NCBI GenBank assembly: GCA_934045075.1
Contig: OW203722.1
Span: forward strand, 6,009,264 to 6,073,263
Direction of reading: 5' to 3'
Length of the DNA: 64,000 nucleotides
From: Yponomeuta sedellus
Taxonomy: Eukaryota; Arthropoda; Insecta; Lepidoptera; Yponomeutidae
Numbering within the stretch: position 1 is the stretch's first letter; every line of letters begins with the position of its first letter. This document shows positions 20,113 through 30,647 of the stretch, in pieces. The notes below the pieces were generated by a model. That model was not told the DNA's origin. It did not search any database and saw nothing but the letters and a program-made list of their open reading frames with translations. The position numbers and the translations under genes are program-made.

Positions 20113-20951
20113 GTAAAAAAGAAACAAAGTGTAGTTTCATCTAGATTTGCTATATGTTAATTACATTTTCATTTGACTTAAAGATAACAGAAGAGGGCGT
20201 TAGAAACAATATTGCAGGATCTACCTACTTAGTTTGGTTTTAACATGTAAATTATCATAACTTTACACGTGTGTTTGCTGTTTGGCAAATATGTTTATTT
20301 TCGTCTTACTTTTATAACATTGACTTATGACCCATTTTGTTGTTGAGTTGTACGACTGTTGCTCATGTTATCAAAGTAGAACTCCAAAATTCGAAAATCA
20401 AATATCACATATTTTAAAATAGCTCGCATTGCCTGATTTGCCAGTTAGGACAGCGGCGTACAGTTAGACCGAACTGTAAGTAATTGGAAGGCAAACTGTG
20501 TGTCATGACATTCTAGGCCCGGCTTTAGATATTAGTATATTAATGACAGTTCGTGTTAGTTCGGTAAACTCTGTGCCGTTTGCGTTTGTGTGCAGGTAAT
20601 ATGGAACTTGTTATTCAGTTGTTATGGTCGAAAAGTGATCGGTTCACTAACTTTGCGTTTGCCTGAATCTACGGCTCTTTACTTAATTACGCGGAGTTCG
20701 AAGGAATAAACTTTGCTTTGCTTAGTGTCATTTCAATACACGGAATTTGGCAATCAATCTTTTGCTGGCAGGCAGGCAGGTATAAGCACCGTTTTATATA
20801 TCTACAGCAGAAGATTGATAGCAAAATATAATATTTGACAGATTAGGTTTATTATATTAGGGATATAAAATGTAATTTTTTTCTTGTCCTTTTTATCCCA
20901 TTTCATGACAAGACATTGAAATTGGCAAGACTTTGGAATAAAGAAATGTCC
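20113..20951. other. Unassigned block
   Basis: Around 20480-20600 there are donor-like strings (AACTGTAAGTAA, GTGCAGGTAAT) in a slightly GC-richer stretch. They are too weak to call an exon. Confidence 0.3.
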
Positions 20952-21085
20952 CTCGATAAATTGAGGCTCATGCCCAGCGAGGGGATTATGGGCATTACCG
21001 CCCAATGATGGCACAACCTTGCACTATGGCGCTCATTAGGGGAGGGCTTTGTCTAGCAGTGGACTAATACATACTGAAGAAGAGA
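20952..21085 (+). mobile_element. RTE-like LINE 3' fragment
   Basis: GATTATGGGCATTACCGCCC, ATGGCGCTCATTAGGGGAGG and CAGTGGACTAATACATACTG match the LINE ends at 33050-33290 and 49843-50122 (-). Confidence 0.55.
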
Positions 21086-21589
21086 ACGAGATTGAGACGA
21101 CAAAGGTAAAAAGTGTAAAATTATTACAAATAAGACGACGATCAATTTAATTATTTACTGTCTACCACGATAGTCTACAAAATTAGGTGTATTCTTTTTT
21201 TGAACTAAAACTTTCGTAAGCACAACACATTGTAGACTTTTAGTCCGGATCTACTTACGGGTGTTGTTATATCGGAAGAGTCCGACCCGGTTTCGCTCCG
21301 ATTCGCAGAGCGACACGACGACTCTCATGGTGAGCAGAGACGGAACTCGCGTCGTCGGTTGCTCGTCGTGTGAGACGAGCAACCTTACTTAAAGTCTACA
21401 CCTTATTCTTAAAAACAAATGAGGCCCTTTTGGCTGATACTAAAGCTTTGGTCTGAATTATTTTCAACTCCAGGTAATAAATAAAAGAAATAATTTTCTG
21501 CAATAGCCCTGAGGGTAGAACAATAAAATGGACTGAGAAGGGGGAGAACAAGGTTTGATTCCCGGTGCGATCATTTACCAATGACTTTG
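21086..21589. other. Unassigned block with a GC-rich hairpin
   Basis: A perfect 11-bp hairpin lies at 21357-21384 (GGTTGCTCGTC, loop GTGTGA). The neighbouring 21305-21360 is rich in CGACGACTC-type words. No gene is seen. Confidence 0.35.
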
Positions 21590-21725
21590 TTTTCTTCGTT
21601 AGGTACATTTGTGAAGTTATATCGTGTGGTATTGCTACTATAACTAATGCTAAGGTGAAGGAAAACATCGTGACGAAAACTGATATGAGGTGTTCAAATA
21701 TCTCAGTGCTTGAAATTGCTAATCC
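21590..21725 (+). mobile_element. SINE body fragment (H/I type)
   Basis: CAATGACTTTGTTTTCTTCG, GTGAAGTTATATCGTGTGGT and AAGGAAAACATCGTGACGAA match SINE-H and SINE-I bodies. The head is reduced to the GATTCCCGG remnant at 21556. Confidence 0.45.
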
Positions 21726-21738
21726 GTGATGGGTAAAA

Positions 21739-21967
21739 CATCGACCCTTTGTATGTATCCACTGCTCGGGCACGGTTCGGAAAGGTTCGGCCATAATCTA
21801 CCACGGGAGCCGAGTCCGGGTTGGTGGAAAATTGTAAGACATTGACGGGCCTTTCTATCAGAAGTTATTAAGCCGCTCATAAGGCCTCTGACATTAACGA
21901 CTGCCATTACATGATAGCCGGTACTACTCGGTTCCACTCGGTTTCACTGGGCCACGGGCGCTTCACG
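21739..21967 (-). mobile_element. 5S-derived SINE, internally deleted
   Basis: The body is in reverse and jumps from ATAGCCGGTACTAC straight to the reversed outer head CGGTTTCACTGGGCCACGGG. The 5S box A/C interval is deleted. Confidence 0.55.
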
Positions 21968-22145
21968 GCACGAGAGTGGTGGGCACGCGTATTAATTAAG
22001 CCCATACCCTCTGTCTAAGTGAAGGCCTGTGGGCTGCAATGGGACGTTTATAGGATACATAAAAGATATACCATTTTCATTTGATAAAAACTTCAGTAAT
22101 CAAGAGATCGTTCTTAAAGCGCAGGTAAAACAGGTGTAGATAGAT

Positions 22146-22300
22146 AGATAATTTTTAAAAACCTATTTAGATGATAAAAATTCCCATGCCGGGACTCGAA
22201 CCTGCAACCTCTGGCTAACCGTGCCAGCGCTCTCCCAACTGAGCTAATGGCCGTCTACCTTTACAATACTCTCTGTGTTACGAACAGGCATTTCCTAAAT
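22146..22300 (-). mobile_element. SINE-A, truncated
   Basis: AAAACCTATTTAGATGATAA, the tRNA-like segment with B box (GGGACTCGAACC in reverse) and the A-box side, ending near TGTTACGAACAGGC. Confidence 0.6.
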
Positions 22301-22344
22301 CTCAGTATTGTTATATAATTGGTGGTTGGTCATGTTTGCACGTA

Positions 22345-22682
22345 CCGCTCGTGGCCTAGTCAATCACTTGAGTTCAGCAACGACAGGCGCGGTCAGGTGC
22401 AGGATAGGTGACCGTGACTACCGCTAGTGGCATTTTTCCGAGCGCTTCCGTGCTCCGCAAGGCATGTTAAGCCGTTGGTGCCGGCTGTCATGTAATGGCA
22501 GTCGTTAAGCCTTATGGGCGGGTTGATAACTACTGAAAGTAAGGCTCGCCACTGTCTTAAAATCCTCCACCTACCCGGACTTGGCCCCCGTGGTGGAGTA
22601 TGGCCTAGCCTTCCTGCGATGCAGGAAGAGACCCGTACCCCAGCAGTGGGGACACACAAGGGTTGATATCGACATCGATATA
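22345..22682 (+). mobile_element. 5S rRNA-derived SINE
   Basis: Head with a deletion near its start, then AGTTCAGCAACGACAGGCGC and GGTCAGGTGCAGGATAGGTG. The body is complete to GTTGATATCGACATCGAT. Confidence 0.65.
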
Positions 22683-22945
22683 GTTAGTTAGTTAGACCTG
22701 AGATTTTCGCACTTAGCCTCATAGTTGGGCCATTGTACGTAGCAAGCGCTGAGGTTCGCTAACACCTCAGACACTAGGGTTTCCTTACAATGTTTTCCTT
22801 CACCGTCAGCGAGTAGTAATGCTACTATAATTTCACAAATGTACATAACTTAGAAAACAAAGTCATTGGTACATGCCGGGGTTCGAACCCACGACCTCCC
22901 GATTGAGAAGCCGGCGTTCTACACCGCTCCGCTACCACCGCTCTG
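22683..22945 (-). mobile_element. SINE-H with a short (GTTA) tail
   Basis: It has the same layout as 53513-54670 but the tail has only about three GTTA units. The body is reversed GCCTCATAGTTGGGCCATTG. The tRNA-like head (B box GGGGTTCGAACCC, A-box side GTAGCGGAGCGG on the minus strand) is complete. Confidence 0.7.
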
Positions 22946-23417
22946 TTTCGACATCGATATATCGTTGAACGATTCGAAGTTCTTGAACTTCGATTTTTAG
23001 ACTCACCGTAAAGCCGTAACTTGACGGAAGATTTTTCTAACTCGAAATTAATTTTAGAAAAGTTATCGCGGCATCAGTGATTGGAGTTCAAACTTCATCA
23101 CAAAGTTTAAGAGCTAAAAATTAATTGACAACGCAAAAGTAATTGGCCCAGCTTGCGATCTGTGAAAATAAAAATCAAGTTTGTGTAAAAAAAATATGTT
23201 ACATTTTTTTAAGAAGCCTGTATGCATTTAATGGAACGTAAAGTGGCAGGGTACAGGATTTCTCTCGGAGAAAGAGTGTGGGCTTAAATACCACGCGTGC
23301 CCACCGCGGATAGGCCACTGCCTGAGTTTATTTATTTTATTAATACTCCTGACACAAGATTTGTTTGCCTATTTAGGTAGACCACAAAAGAAACTGTATT
23401 TTTAACTATAACACCTG
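22946..23417. other. Mostly unassigned block
   Basis: 23245-23330 has GGCAGGGTACAGGATTTCTC and GTGTGGGCTTAAATACCACG, the common LINE-tail type also at 51245 and 60510. The rest is blank. Confidence 0.35.
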
Positions 23418-23645
23418 ATGTGCTTGTGTGTCACAAATATGAATTATGCCTATCAAGCAAGCGCTGAGGTAGTTGAAAATCTCAGATCCTCAGGTTTCCT
23501 CACGCCGTATTACTTCAACGTTACCGAGTTGTATTGCTACTATAGCAAGTGCTTCACAAATGTCTTTGGTTCAGCCTGCACTGGGAATCGAACCTGTATC
23601 TCCGCTACCGAGTTCATTGTTCTACCAAATGGGCTGCCGCTGCTA
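23418..23645 (-). mobile_element. tRNA-headed SINE (H-like body, different head)
   Basis: In reverse: AAGCGCTGAGGTAGTTGAAA, GCTACTATAGCAAG, then a head with B box (GGGAATCGAACC reversed) and TTGTTCTACCAAATGGGC as the A-box side. The 90-codon plus-strand frame here is a by-product. Confidence 0.5.
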
Positions 23646-23738
23646 CAAATAAAGTACATAGTTTCAGGGTTCCTAAGTTCATTGGGCTAATGTGATAAAA
23701 GCTTCGAACTGCTTTTTACTCTTTATAATTTTCTCGAC

Positions 23739-24185
23739 TACGCCGATACCTGTTATCTTGACCTCACCGAGGAGCAATTAAACAAGCTTGAGCGCCTTCA
23801 AAATTTCTGTATAAGGTTTATATTTGGTTTACGCAAATATGACCACGTCTCCGTATTTCGCGCACAGCTCAAGTGGCTCCCGATTCGCCTTCGCCGGAAT
23901 GCTCATATACTGTTTCTTCTCTACTCTAGCCTGTTCAATCCAGCTACCCCATCCTACCTCAAAGAACGATTTGAATTTCTCCACTCCTCTCATAGCCTAA
24001 CTCTTCGCTCATCCCAAACTCTACTCCTAAAAATCCCATGTCACCGCACCAATTTCTACGACTCTTCTTTCTCTGTGCAATCTGTTCGACTGTGGAATGC
24101 ATTGCCAGAAGAAGTGCGGAAAGCAAAGTCCTTTCCTATTTTCAAAGGACTGGTAAAGTCTCACTACCTCGCTGAAGACGTGTAA
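23739..24185 (+). pseudogene. Non-LTR retrotransposon reverse transcriptase, C-terminal fragment
   Basis: An uninterrupted 148-codon frame plus stop, with no start codon because the element is 5'-truncated. It opens YADTCYLDLTEEQLNKLERL and includes FCIRFIFGLRKYDH, the region after the RT domain in CR1/Jockey-like proteins. It ends VRLWNALPEEVRKAKSFPIF, then GLVKSHYLAEDV. No polymerase motif is present. The absence of stops implies a fairly young insertion. Its 3' UTR (24186-24583) holds the stem-loop shared by many fragments in the window. Confidence 0.75.
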
Positions 24186-24583
24186 TGCTGTTATATATGA
24201 TTATCTACATAACAATCATGGTAAGTTTTCTTTTTGTCTGTTTACATGTAAAATGTATATATTAGTATATTATAATTATATGTGTATGTTTGTATAATAT
24301 ATAAATTAGTAATATTTATTATGTTAAGTATAATGTATAGGTATATATGTATGAATATTAGTTGTAAGTCAGTTTATGTACTTACTCTTCCAATATACTT
24401 CATGTACACCTACCTACCTACTCTCTTCATCTTTCAGTTCTATCCATCCCAAGGTTGTCTGGAAGAGATCGCTTTTAGCGATAAGTCCGCCAATTGTATA
24501 CGGCAATAGTTAGATATGTAAGCCTTTTTATGTATTTTGTTTTCTAGTGTGTACAATAAAGAGTTCTAATCTAATCTAATCTA
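24186..24583 (+). mobile_element. LINE 3' UTR with conserved stem-loop and (TCTAA)n tail
   Basis: Follows the RT frame directly. AAGGTTGTCTGGAAGAGATC leads into stem ATCGC (24468-24472) and GCGAT (24478-24482), then TACAATAAAGAGTTC and a TCTAA tail. This copy ties the repeated UTR to its coding LINE. Confidence 0.75.
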
Positions 24584-24659
24584 ATTTTCAATTTCAACAC
24601 ACAATCCTCATGTAAGTGATAGTATAAGTGGCCTTTCAGTATGTATATTTTGTTAAGTG

Positions 24660-24928
24660 TTTATGTATTTAATAATAATAAATAAATAAATAAATATTCA
24701 TGGACATATTACCCAGATCTCGTTATCCCTATACTAAGTGCAACTAAATTACTTGTGTTACAGGTGCTAACTCGACGAAAGGTTTAATACAATAAATACA
24801 CAGATAACATCCAAGACCCGAGACAAAATAGAAAAGTTCGTTTACTAGTTTGACCCGACCGGGGATCGAACCCGAGACCTTCGGTTTTACAGTCAGCGTG
24901 CCAAACCGCTGCGCCACCGAGGCCGTCA
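24660..24928 (-). mobile_element. SINE-G with (AAAT)n tail
   Basis: In reverse: AAATAAATAAATATTCATGG tail, body AACATCCAAGACCCGAGAC, then the tRNA-like head with B box GGGTTCGATCCCC (minus). The head is intact and overlaps a 61-codon frame that is not a gene. Confidence 0.7.
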
Positions 24929-25004
24929 TTTATGTAATAATATTTAATACTTTTAATTATGTGTACTTATGTAAATTATTTGTATTTATCTGTTGATAAC
25001 TCCA

Positions 25005-25142
25005 TCCGAAGGTTGTCTGGAAGAGATCGCTCTTAGCGATAATACCGCCAATTGTATAACATTACTTAGATTTAAGAATCATGGTTGTAATATTTTTCTG
25101 GTTGTGCAATAAAGAGTTCTCTATCTATCTATCTATCTAACT
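25005..25142 (+). mobile_element. LINE 3' UTR fragment
   Basis: GAAGGTTGTCTGGAAGAGAT, stem ATCGC/GCGAT, TGCAATAAAGAGTTC and (CTAT)n tail; no coding part. Confidence 0.65.
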
Positions 25143-25239
25143 ATATGTACACTGTTGTTTAGGAATGTATTCATTTACAGCTTTGTAATAATCTTGTATA
25201 TTTGTACATCTACTTCCTTCTCCAATATATTAGTCCAGT

Positions 25240-25318
25240 CCAACCAAATATTGTCTGGAAGAGATCACTTTTAGTGATAAGGCCGCCGTCTGTACCCTAG
25301 GTTAGGAATTTCTGTTGC
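25240..25318 (+). mobile_element. LINE 3' UTR fragment with covarying stem
   Basis: The stem here is ATCAC (25264-25268) with GTGAT (25274-25278), a paired change relative to ATCGC/GCGAT. The copy ends where a 5S SINE begins. Confidence 0.6.
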
Positions 25319-25436
25319 TTGGAAAAATGCTAGTGTTAGTATCCTACACCCATCCTGCACCGGACCGCGCCTGTTGTTGCTTAACTCAAGTGATTGATTC
25401 CAATCACAGGGTTCGACTAGGCCACGAGCGCTTCTC
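25317..25436 (-). mobile_element. 5S-derived SINE, head part
   Basis: Only the 5' end of the SINE is present, reversed: GACCGCGCCTGTTGTTGCTT, AACTCAAGTGATTGATTCCA, GGCCACGAGCGCTTC. It abuts the LINE tail at 25447. Confidence 0.6.
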
Positions 25437-25446
25437 GAGTATTCGA

Positions 25447-28130
25447 GTCAAATTCAAATTCAAATTCAAATAATTTTATTTCAACGTAAAGAATTTACAT
25501 TCTATTTGCTGAATGTCAATGTACAATGTAAAGTGTAAGCCGCCGCCTTCGGGCCGTATTGTAGTGGAGAAAAAGGCAGCGGAAAAAAAAACTCCACTCT
25601 GACCATCTTTTCTCAAATCATCTTAAAACCAAATACATCAGTTGCCATATGTAAACCTAATAAGATTTCATGACTGCCATTAACAACCCCAAATGCCAAA
25701 GCATTAGTCAAATGTCTCACAATAATAGGGGAAAACATAAGTGCTGCGGCCAGACACACGAACAGCACTCGTTCACGAGCATAACGCAGTGCTCAGCCAT
25801 CATCAGTCTCAACCATTTTGGAGGGAGATAGATGACCCGAACACCACGCTACCATTCGAATGACCTTTAGCAAACTTGCAGTTAAGTTTTTGTCAGTTAT
25901 ATAAGGTATCATATAGTTATTAATATGCAATCACGTCGTCTCTACACACTTGTATTATAAAATATATGTTATACTTAGTTATACTTAACAATAAAATCGC
26001 GGTGGAATTGGTTTACTACCACGGATTAGAATCGTTTATATAGTCGTCTATTCTATAATATGCCTTTTTACATAGCGAATTTTTAATGAAAGTTTTAAAT
26101 TTATTTTCAGACAAGCATAGAACACGTTCTGGAATTTTGTTGTAAAAACGAACGCAGTAACCTACAAATGATGTGCCTACCTTGGCTAATCGGGATTTAG
26201 TACAAGCAACCTTGTTTCTATTCCTTGTGTTTACGTTATGAACGTCCCTATTTAATTTAAACATTGTTATATTTTTTCGGACATACATTATATTATCGAA
26301 TATATATTGGCAAGCCAGTGTAAGAATGCCTATTTCTTTAAAACGCTCCCTTAGCGATTCTCTACTGTTTAAGTTGTAAATAGCTCTTATTGCTCTTTTT
26401 TGCAAGACAAATATGGTTTCTATATCTGCTGCCCGTCCCCATAATAACAAACCATACGACATGACACTGTGAAAATAACTAAAATAGACCAGCCTCGCCG
26501 TCGACACGTCTGTAAGTTGTCTAATTTTTCTGACTGCAAACGCTGCTGAACTCAACCGACCCGACAGTTTTCCAATATGCTGACCCCATTGCAGTTTTGA
26601 GTCTATCGTTATACCTAAAAAAAGCGTGGACTCTACCAGCTCTAGCCTCTCACCAGATATTTTTAAACTCGTGTCAACATTTTTAACATTGGGTAGTGAG
26701 AATTTGATGCATTTTGTCTTTTTTGCATTTAGCATCAGATTGTTTATAGTGAACCAGTTTAGAATAGTAGATAAAGCATTGTTTACATCGTCTACATTAC
26801 TTATACCTCTCTTTACTTTAAAAATTAAGGAAGTATCATCTGCAAACAACACTATCTGCGAAAGCTTTTCTACTAGGTAGGGCAAATCATTTATATATAC
26901 CAAAAAAAGGAACGGACCCAGTATAGAACCTTGAGGGACTCCTACTTTTACATCAGAACCCGAGGATTTAACTCTATTAATATCAACCTTTACAGTTCTG
27001 TCTGTTAAGTAAGATCGAAGAAGACTTAGTGATTTATTACTTAAACCATATCGGTGCAATTTTATGAGAAGTGTTTCGTGGTCAACGCAGTCAAACGCCT
27101 TAGAAAGGTCACAGAAAACCCCAATGGCATCCTGCGACTCCTCCCACGCCTCAAAGATATGCTTTACTAACGCTATGCCTGCTTCCGTCGTTGAGCGGCC
27201 TTTTGTAAACCCGAACTGTTTCTTATGGAAGAGCTTATTTATACTAAAATGAGTTTGCAATTGATGTAATATTACTTTCTCAAAAACTTTACTTAGCACC
27301 GGCAGTATTGCTATAGGTCTGAAATTATTTGGATCTTCACTATCACCAGTTTTAAACAAGGGTACGATTTTACTTAACTTTAATAGATTAGGAAAGGTTC
27401 CCTGGTCAACACATTTATTAAAAATCAAAGCAAGGTAAGGTGCTAGAATATTGATTATAGTTGATATTAATTTAACCGATAACCCCCACAAATCTTCAGT
27501 CTTTTTTAAGTTTAACTCTTTAAATGTTTTGACAATAGTTAAGGTAGTTATATGGGAGAATTGGAAGTCAACTTTACATGGATTTGTACTTTCCAAAAGT
27601 AAGGTATCGGCTAATTGGGAGGAAGAATTTAAGCTAGCCGTTATATGCAGTGGCATGTTTTTAAAAAAAGTTTGAAATATTTCTGCTATGTCCTTCTTCG
27701 AATTAACTAACTTACCTTCGATCTTCAACGCAAATCCCTGGTCCTTAGGTCTCGTTTTACCTGTTTCTTTGTTAATTACTTGCCAGACTGTTTTTATTTT
27801 ATTAGTAGACGCCATAATTTTTTTACTTATACTTATCGATTTGGCTGTTAAACAAGTTTGTCTAAAAGTTTTTGAATATTTTTTTACGTACTCTTTGAAC
27901 GTCGGATCGTGATTGAATTGTTTTTCTTCATACAATTCATAAAGCCTTTTCCTACTTCTATATATACCTGGCGTTGCCCATTCTGAAAACCCGCTTTTTA
28001 ACTCTGTAATTTTTTTTACGTTAAAAACAAGTTCAAATTCTTTTGATATGGTTGAAAACAATACTTGATATAACGTATTCGGATCATTGCTATCGAAATT
28101 CAACGAATTTAACTTTATGTTTATATTTTT
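25447..28130 (-). mobile_element. 5'-truncated non-LTR retrotransposon (family F)
   Basis: Minus-strand order: 5'-truncated ORF (28130-26016), 3' UTR (26015-25470) with the reverse of GGAGAAAAAGGCAGCGG and an AATAAAAT signal, then a (TTTGAA)n tail at 25447. The same 3' UTR is seen at 19608-19870 and 58288-58409. No endonuclease domain is present. I found no clear target-site duplication. Confidence 0.75.
26016..28130 (-). CDS. Non-LTR retrotransposon reverse transcriptase (ORF2-like), 5'-truncated
   Basis: It would copy the element's RNA at a nicked target (target-primed reverse transcription). The frame is open from after a TGA at 28131-28133 to TAG at 26016. There is no ATG near its start; counting from the TTG at 28103, the protein is 695 residues. 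Residues 260-264 NFRPI, 332-338 DLSKAFD, 389-397 VPQGSILGP, 420-423 FADD (catalytic) and 495-501 FLGITID are the RT blocks in the normal order. Around 549 is SYGLLLWGRAAD, shared with the LINE remnant at 61938-62790. Full proteins of this type carry an upstream apurinic-like endonuclease, which is missing. The uninterrupted frame points to recent insertion. It sits alone among repeats, so host use is unlikely. Clade (CR1/Jockey group) is inferred from motif style only. Confidence 0.85.
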   Translation of the reverse strand, partial: KNINIKLNSLNFDSNDPNTLYQVLFSTISKEFELVFNVKKITELKSGFSEWATPGIYRSRKRLYELYEEKQFNHDPTFKEYVKKYSKTFRQTCLTAKSISISKKIMASTNKIKTVWQVINKETGKTRPKDQGFALKIEGKLVNSKKDIAEIFQTFFKNMPLHITASLNSSSQLADTLLLESTNPCKVDFQFSHITTLTIVKTFKELNLKKTEDLWGLSVKLISTIINILAPYLALIFNKCVDQGTFPNLLKLSKIVPLFKTGDSEDPNNFRPIAILPVLSKVFEKVILHQLQTHFSINKLFHKKQFGFTKGRSTTEAGIALVKHIFEAWEESQDAIGVFCDLSKAFDCVDHETLLIKLHRYGLSNKSLSLLRSYLTDRTVKVDINRVKSSGSDVKVGVPQGSILGPFLFLVYINDLPYLVEKLSQIVLFADDTSLIFKVKRGISNVDDVNNALSTILNWFTINNLMLNAKKTKCIKFSLPNVKNVDTSLKISGERLELVESTLFLGITIDSKLQWGQHIGKLSGRLSSAAFAVRKIRQLTDVSTARLVYFSYFHSVMSYGLLLWGRAADIETIFVLQKRAIRAIYNLNSRESLRERFKEIGILTLACQYIFDNIMYVRKNITMFKLNRDVHNVNTRNRNKVACTKSRLAKVGTSFVGYCVRFYNKIPERVLCLSENKFKTFIKNSLCKKAYYRIDDYINDSNPW

Positions 28131-28133
28131 TCA

Positions 28134-28605
28134 GTCATATTAGTCCGGTAATGGTCGTTTCATTCACAATATCGATGGTCTAGTAACCAATCGTATTGCA
28201 ATGGTATAACCCGTGCAACTTAACTCGTCGCCTCTCGCGATTCGGTCTTCTTCGCGAGATATGCCTATTTAATTTGCGCGGGATATACCCCTGGAATGAC
28301 ATTGCACTGCTTTTGCTTTGTAGAATACCAAATTCAGGCAAATATCAACCATTGTCGCGCTTATTTCACTCTATTGAAAAACAATGTAAGTATTAAACTC
28401 TAGGGCCAGGTCAAGTGATAGTGAAGCCTGGAAGTTATTATTACGAGTGTTATTATTAATATATGTACTTTATATCGTAGGTAATAATTATAATCAATTA
28501 TATTCTCGCACTCTTTTGCTATTTGGTATCAATATATTTTCGATTTAATTATTTATGTACATGCACCACGTAGGTACCGACTATATTCTTCATGCAATCC
28601 ACTCT
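28134..28605. other. Unassigned block
   Basis: Contains CTCGTCGCCTCTCGCGATTC near 28225; no exon or repeat can be supported. Confidence 0.3.
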
Positions 28606-28609
28606 ATCC

Positions 28610-28745
28610 AAAGGTTGTCTGGAAGATATCGCTCTTAGCGATAGGACCGCAAATTGTATAACAGTATTTAGATTTAAGAAATCAAGGTTTTATTCTTTTT
28701 CTGGCTCTACAAAAAAGTGTTCTCTTTTATATCTATCTATATAGC
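28610..28745 (+). mobile_element. LINE 3' UTR fragment
   Basis: AAAGGTTGTCTGGAAGATAT, stem ATCGC/GCGAT, then a mutated polyadenylation region (CAAAAAAGTGTTC) and (CTAT)n. Confidence 0.6.
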
Positions 28746-29087
28746 TATCTATTATTAGTTTAAAACGATATTGTATTTTTTGGTGAAGGGACTATCAATG
28801 CCGCCTTTAAGTGCCTACTAATGGGTAAGCAAGAACTCACGTAAAATAAAAGAAAGACGCATTCGCATTCCATTTATTGGGTTAACTGCCTCGTAAAGTC
28901 TTACACTGTTAGCTCAGGGTTGTACTAGGAGCAATTGCTTCTAGTTATTGCACTGGCATTACTTTACATTAGTGTTCACAAAGACTTGGCTCTCACGAAA
29001 TTAAGGTTCAGGAAGTACTATTTTTATTGTAACGGTATAATAACAGAAAATAGAAAATATGGACATTTAATTTTCAATCTTAATCAA
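28746..29087. other. Unassigned block
   Basis: At 28905-28950, GGTTGTACTAGGAGCAATTG and CTAGTTATTGC may be a badly decayed LINE 3' UTR; otherwise blank. Confidence 0.3.
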
Positions 29088-29240
29088 TAAAAAGTACCCG
29101 GAACCGGTGTGCGTGCATGCAACGACTTATGAACGTTGATGAAGCGAAGATGATCTGTCAGGATCGTGGAAAGTGGCAGTCCCTGGTCTATGCCTACCCT
29201 CTGGGATACAGGCGTGAGGTTATGTATGTATGTAATTTTC
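29088..29240 (+). pseudogene. LINE protein C-terminal remnant and tail
   Basis: Plus frame: RACMQRLMNVDEAKMICQDR, GKWQSLVYAYPLGYRREVM, then a (TATG)n tail. The same C-terminus is seen at 59932-60090 downstream of RWFGHVERM-type sequence, and in reverse at 30648-30800. 5'-truncated LINE, clade unknown. Confidence 0.6.
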
Positions 29241-29883
29241 AATCTTTCAATTCAGAGCTCAACTTCTCGTATTGCACATCATGGCTGGTCAAGATAAAAC
29301 TTGAGAGATGGACGACGGGATGTAGAACGTGGACTTTCATATCTGCCGAACGCAATATTACGCTGATAAAAAGGTATACATATATATTTTAATAATAATG
29401 ATTCGCCCTGCTGATTCATACTTTATATCTTAAACGGGTTTATTCACGACTAAAGTAGATAGCCATTTTGGAATTAGGTTAGTTATGGACGTATTTACGG
29501 ACGGCCATCGCCACACCCCCTCGTTGGTGTGTTTCGTCCTATTAAGTTAATGATGAGGAAAACAAACTCGTAGGAAAGTCGTTGTAAATACTTCGAGTTT
29601 CTCCTAGTTTTTAAAAGTAACTGTGCAACGTAAAAATAGAATAGAACAATAGAAGTTATGTTTCACTTGATTGCTTTGGTTTTGAAATTTTTACGTCCGT
29701 GTACAAACGATGTCGTGCACGGGAAAGCCAAGTTGCAAAGCAAACAAGTAGTAACAATACAAGGAATTGCTTTTAAAATGCATTTTCTTTTGTGGTGCTA
29801 TAAGGAAGGTTTATTTACGGGGTAACATAGACGACGTCTAAACACAACTTTACTGGTTAATTGTAGCTCTATTTAGGTAAAAC
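29241..29883. other. Unassigned block
   Basis: No gene or element is recognised. Confidence 0.3.
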
Positions 29884-30207
29884 ATTGCTATTAACTCTTT
29901 GTATGTCCCCACTGTTGGAGCACGGGTCTCTTCCTGCATCGCAGGAAGGATAAGCCAGACTCCACCACGGGGGCCAAGTCTGGGTTGGTGGAGGATTGCA
30001 AGACTGTGGCGGGCCTTACAGAAATTATCAAGCGGCCCATAAGGCCTCTCACATGGCTTAACAACTGTCATTACTTAACAGCCGGCACCAACGGCTTGAC
30101 GTGCCTTGCGAAGCACGGAAGCGCATCCCGTACCTGACCGCGCCTGTTGTTGCTTAACCAAGTGATTGATTCCAATCACTCGGTTCGCCTAGACCACGAG
30201 CGCTTCA
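29884..30207 (-). mobile_element. 5S rRNA-derived SINE
   Basis: Near full length in reverse. The body is complete and the head GTTAAGCAACAACAGGCGCG is intact on the minus strand, but the segment between box C and the body is shortened. Confidence 0.65.
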
Positions 30208-30647
30208 AATAATTATAATAAATTTTAATTATTTTAGAGTCTATTCTGAGTCTATTAGTTTCACTTGTAAGTACTCGTATCATGCCCGCCAGTTGTACAA
30301 ATAATATCGAAGTCATAATTGTAAAAATAACATTAAAGTCGAGTCTTGTATTACCTGTGTGTTGATTGGTATAATGCCATTAGTATTAAGTCTACTTCTT
30401 GTGCACCTTTTTTTGCAAAAATTAATAATAAACATGATATTTACGCAAGTTTTCTCTTACTTTTCACTTACACATGTATGTGTGAAAGTGGAATGTTTAC
30501 TTATCTCTGCCATATAGACAGGAGGCGTGATATGTATGACTCATAGTGTATACGGCATTTCAGTAGATATTTGATATGTGACAGTGATAGTGAGCAGTAT
30601 AATTGTACGACATAATCCAGTAGATATTTCGTTTTTGCACCCAGATA
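30208..30647. other. Unassigned block
   Basis: AT-rich; 30470-30540 has short mirror words but no element is identified. Confidence 0.3.

Noticed and set aside
20480..20600. Host 5' UTR exon on the plus strand
   Set aside because: Donor-like GTAAGT and GTAAT strings are present but there is no acceptor, ATG or promoter context strong enough.
22861..22940. tRNA-Leu or tRNA-Ser-like gene on the minus strand
   Set aside because: It is the head of SINE-H, followed directly by SINE body; same head at 15452 and 54600.
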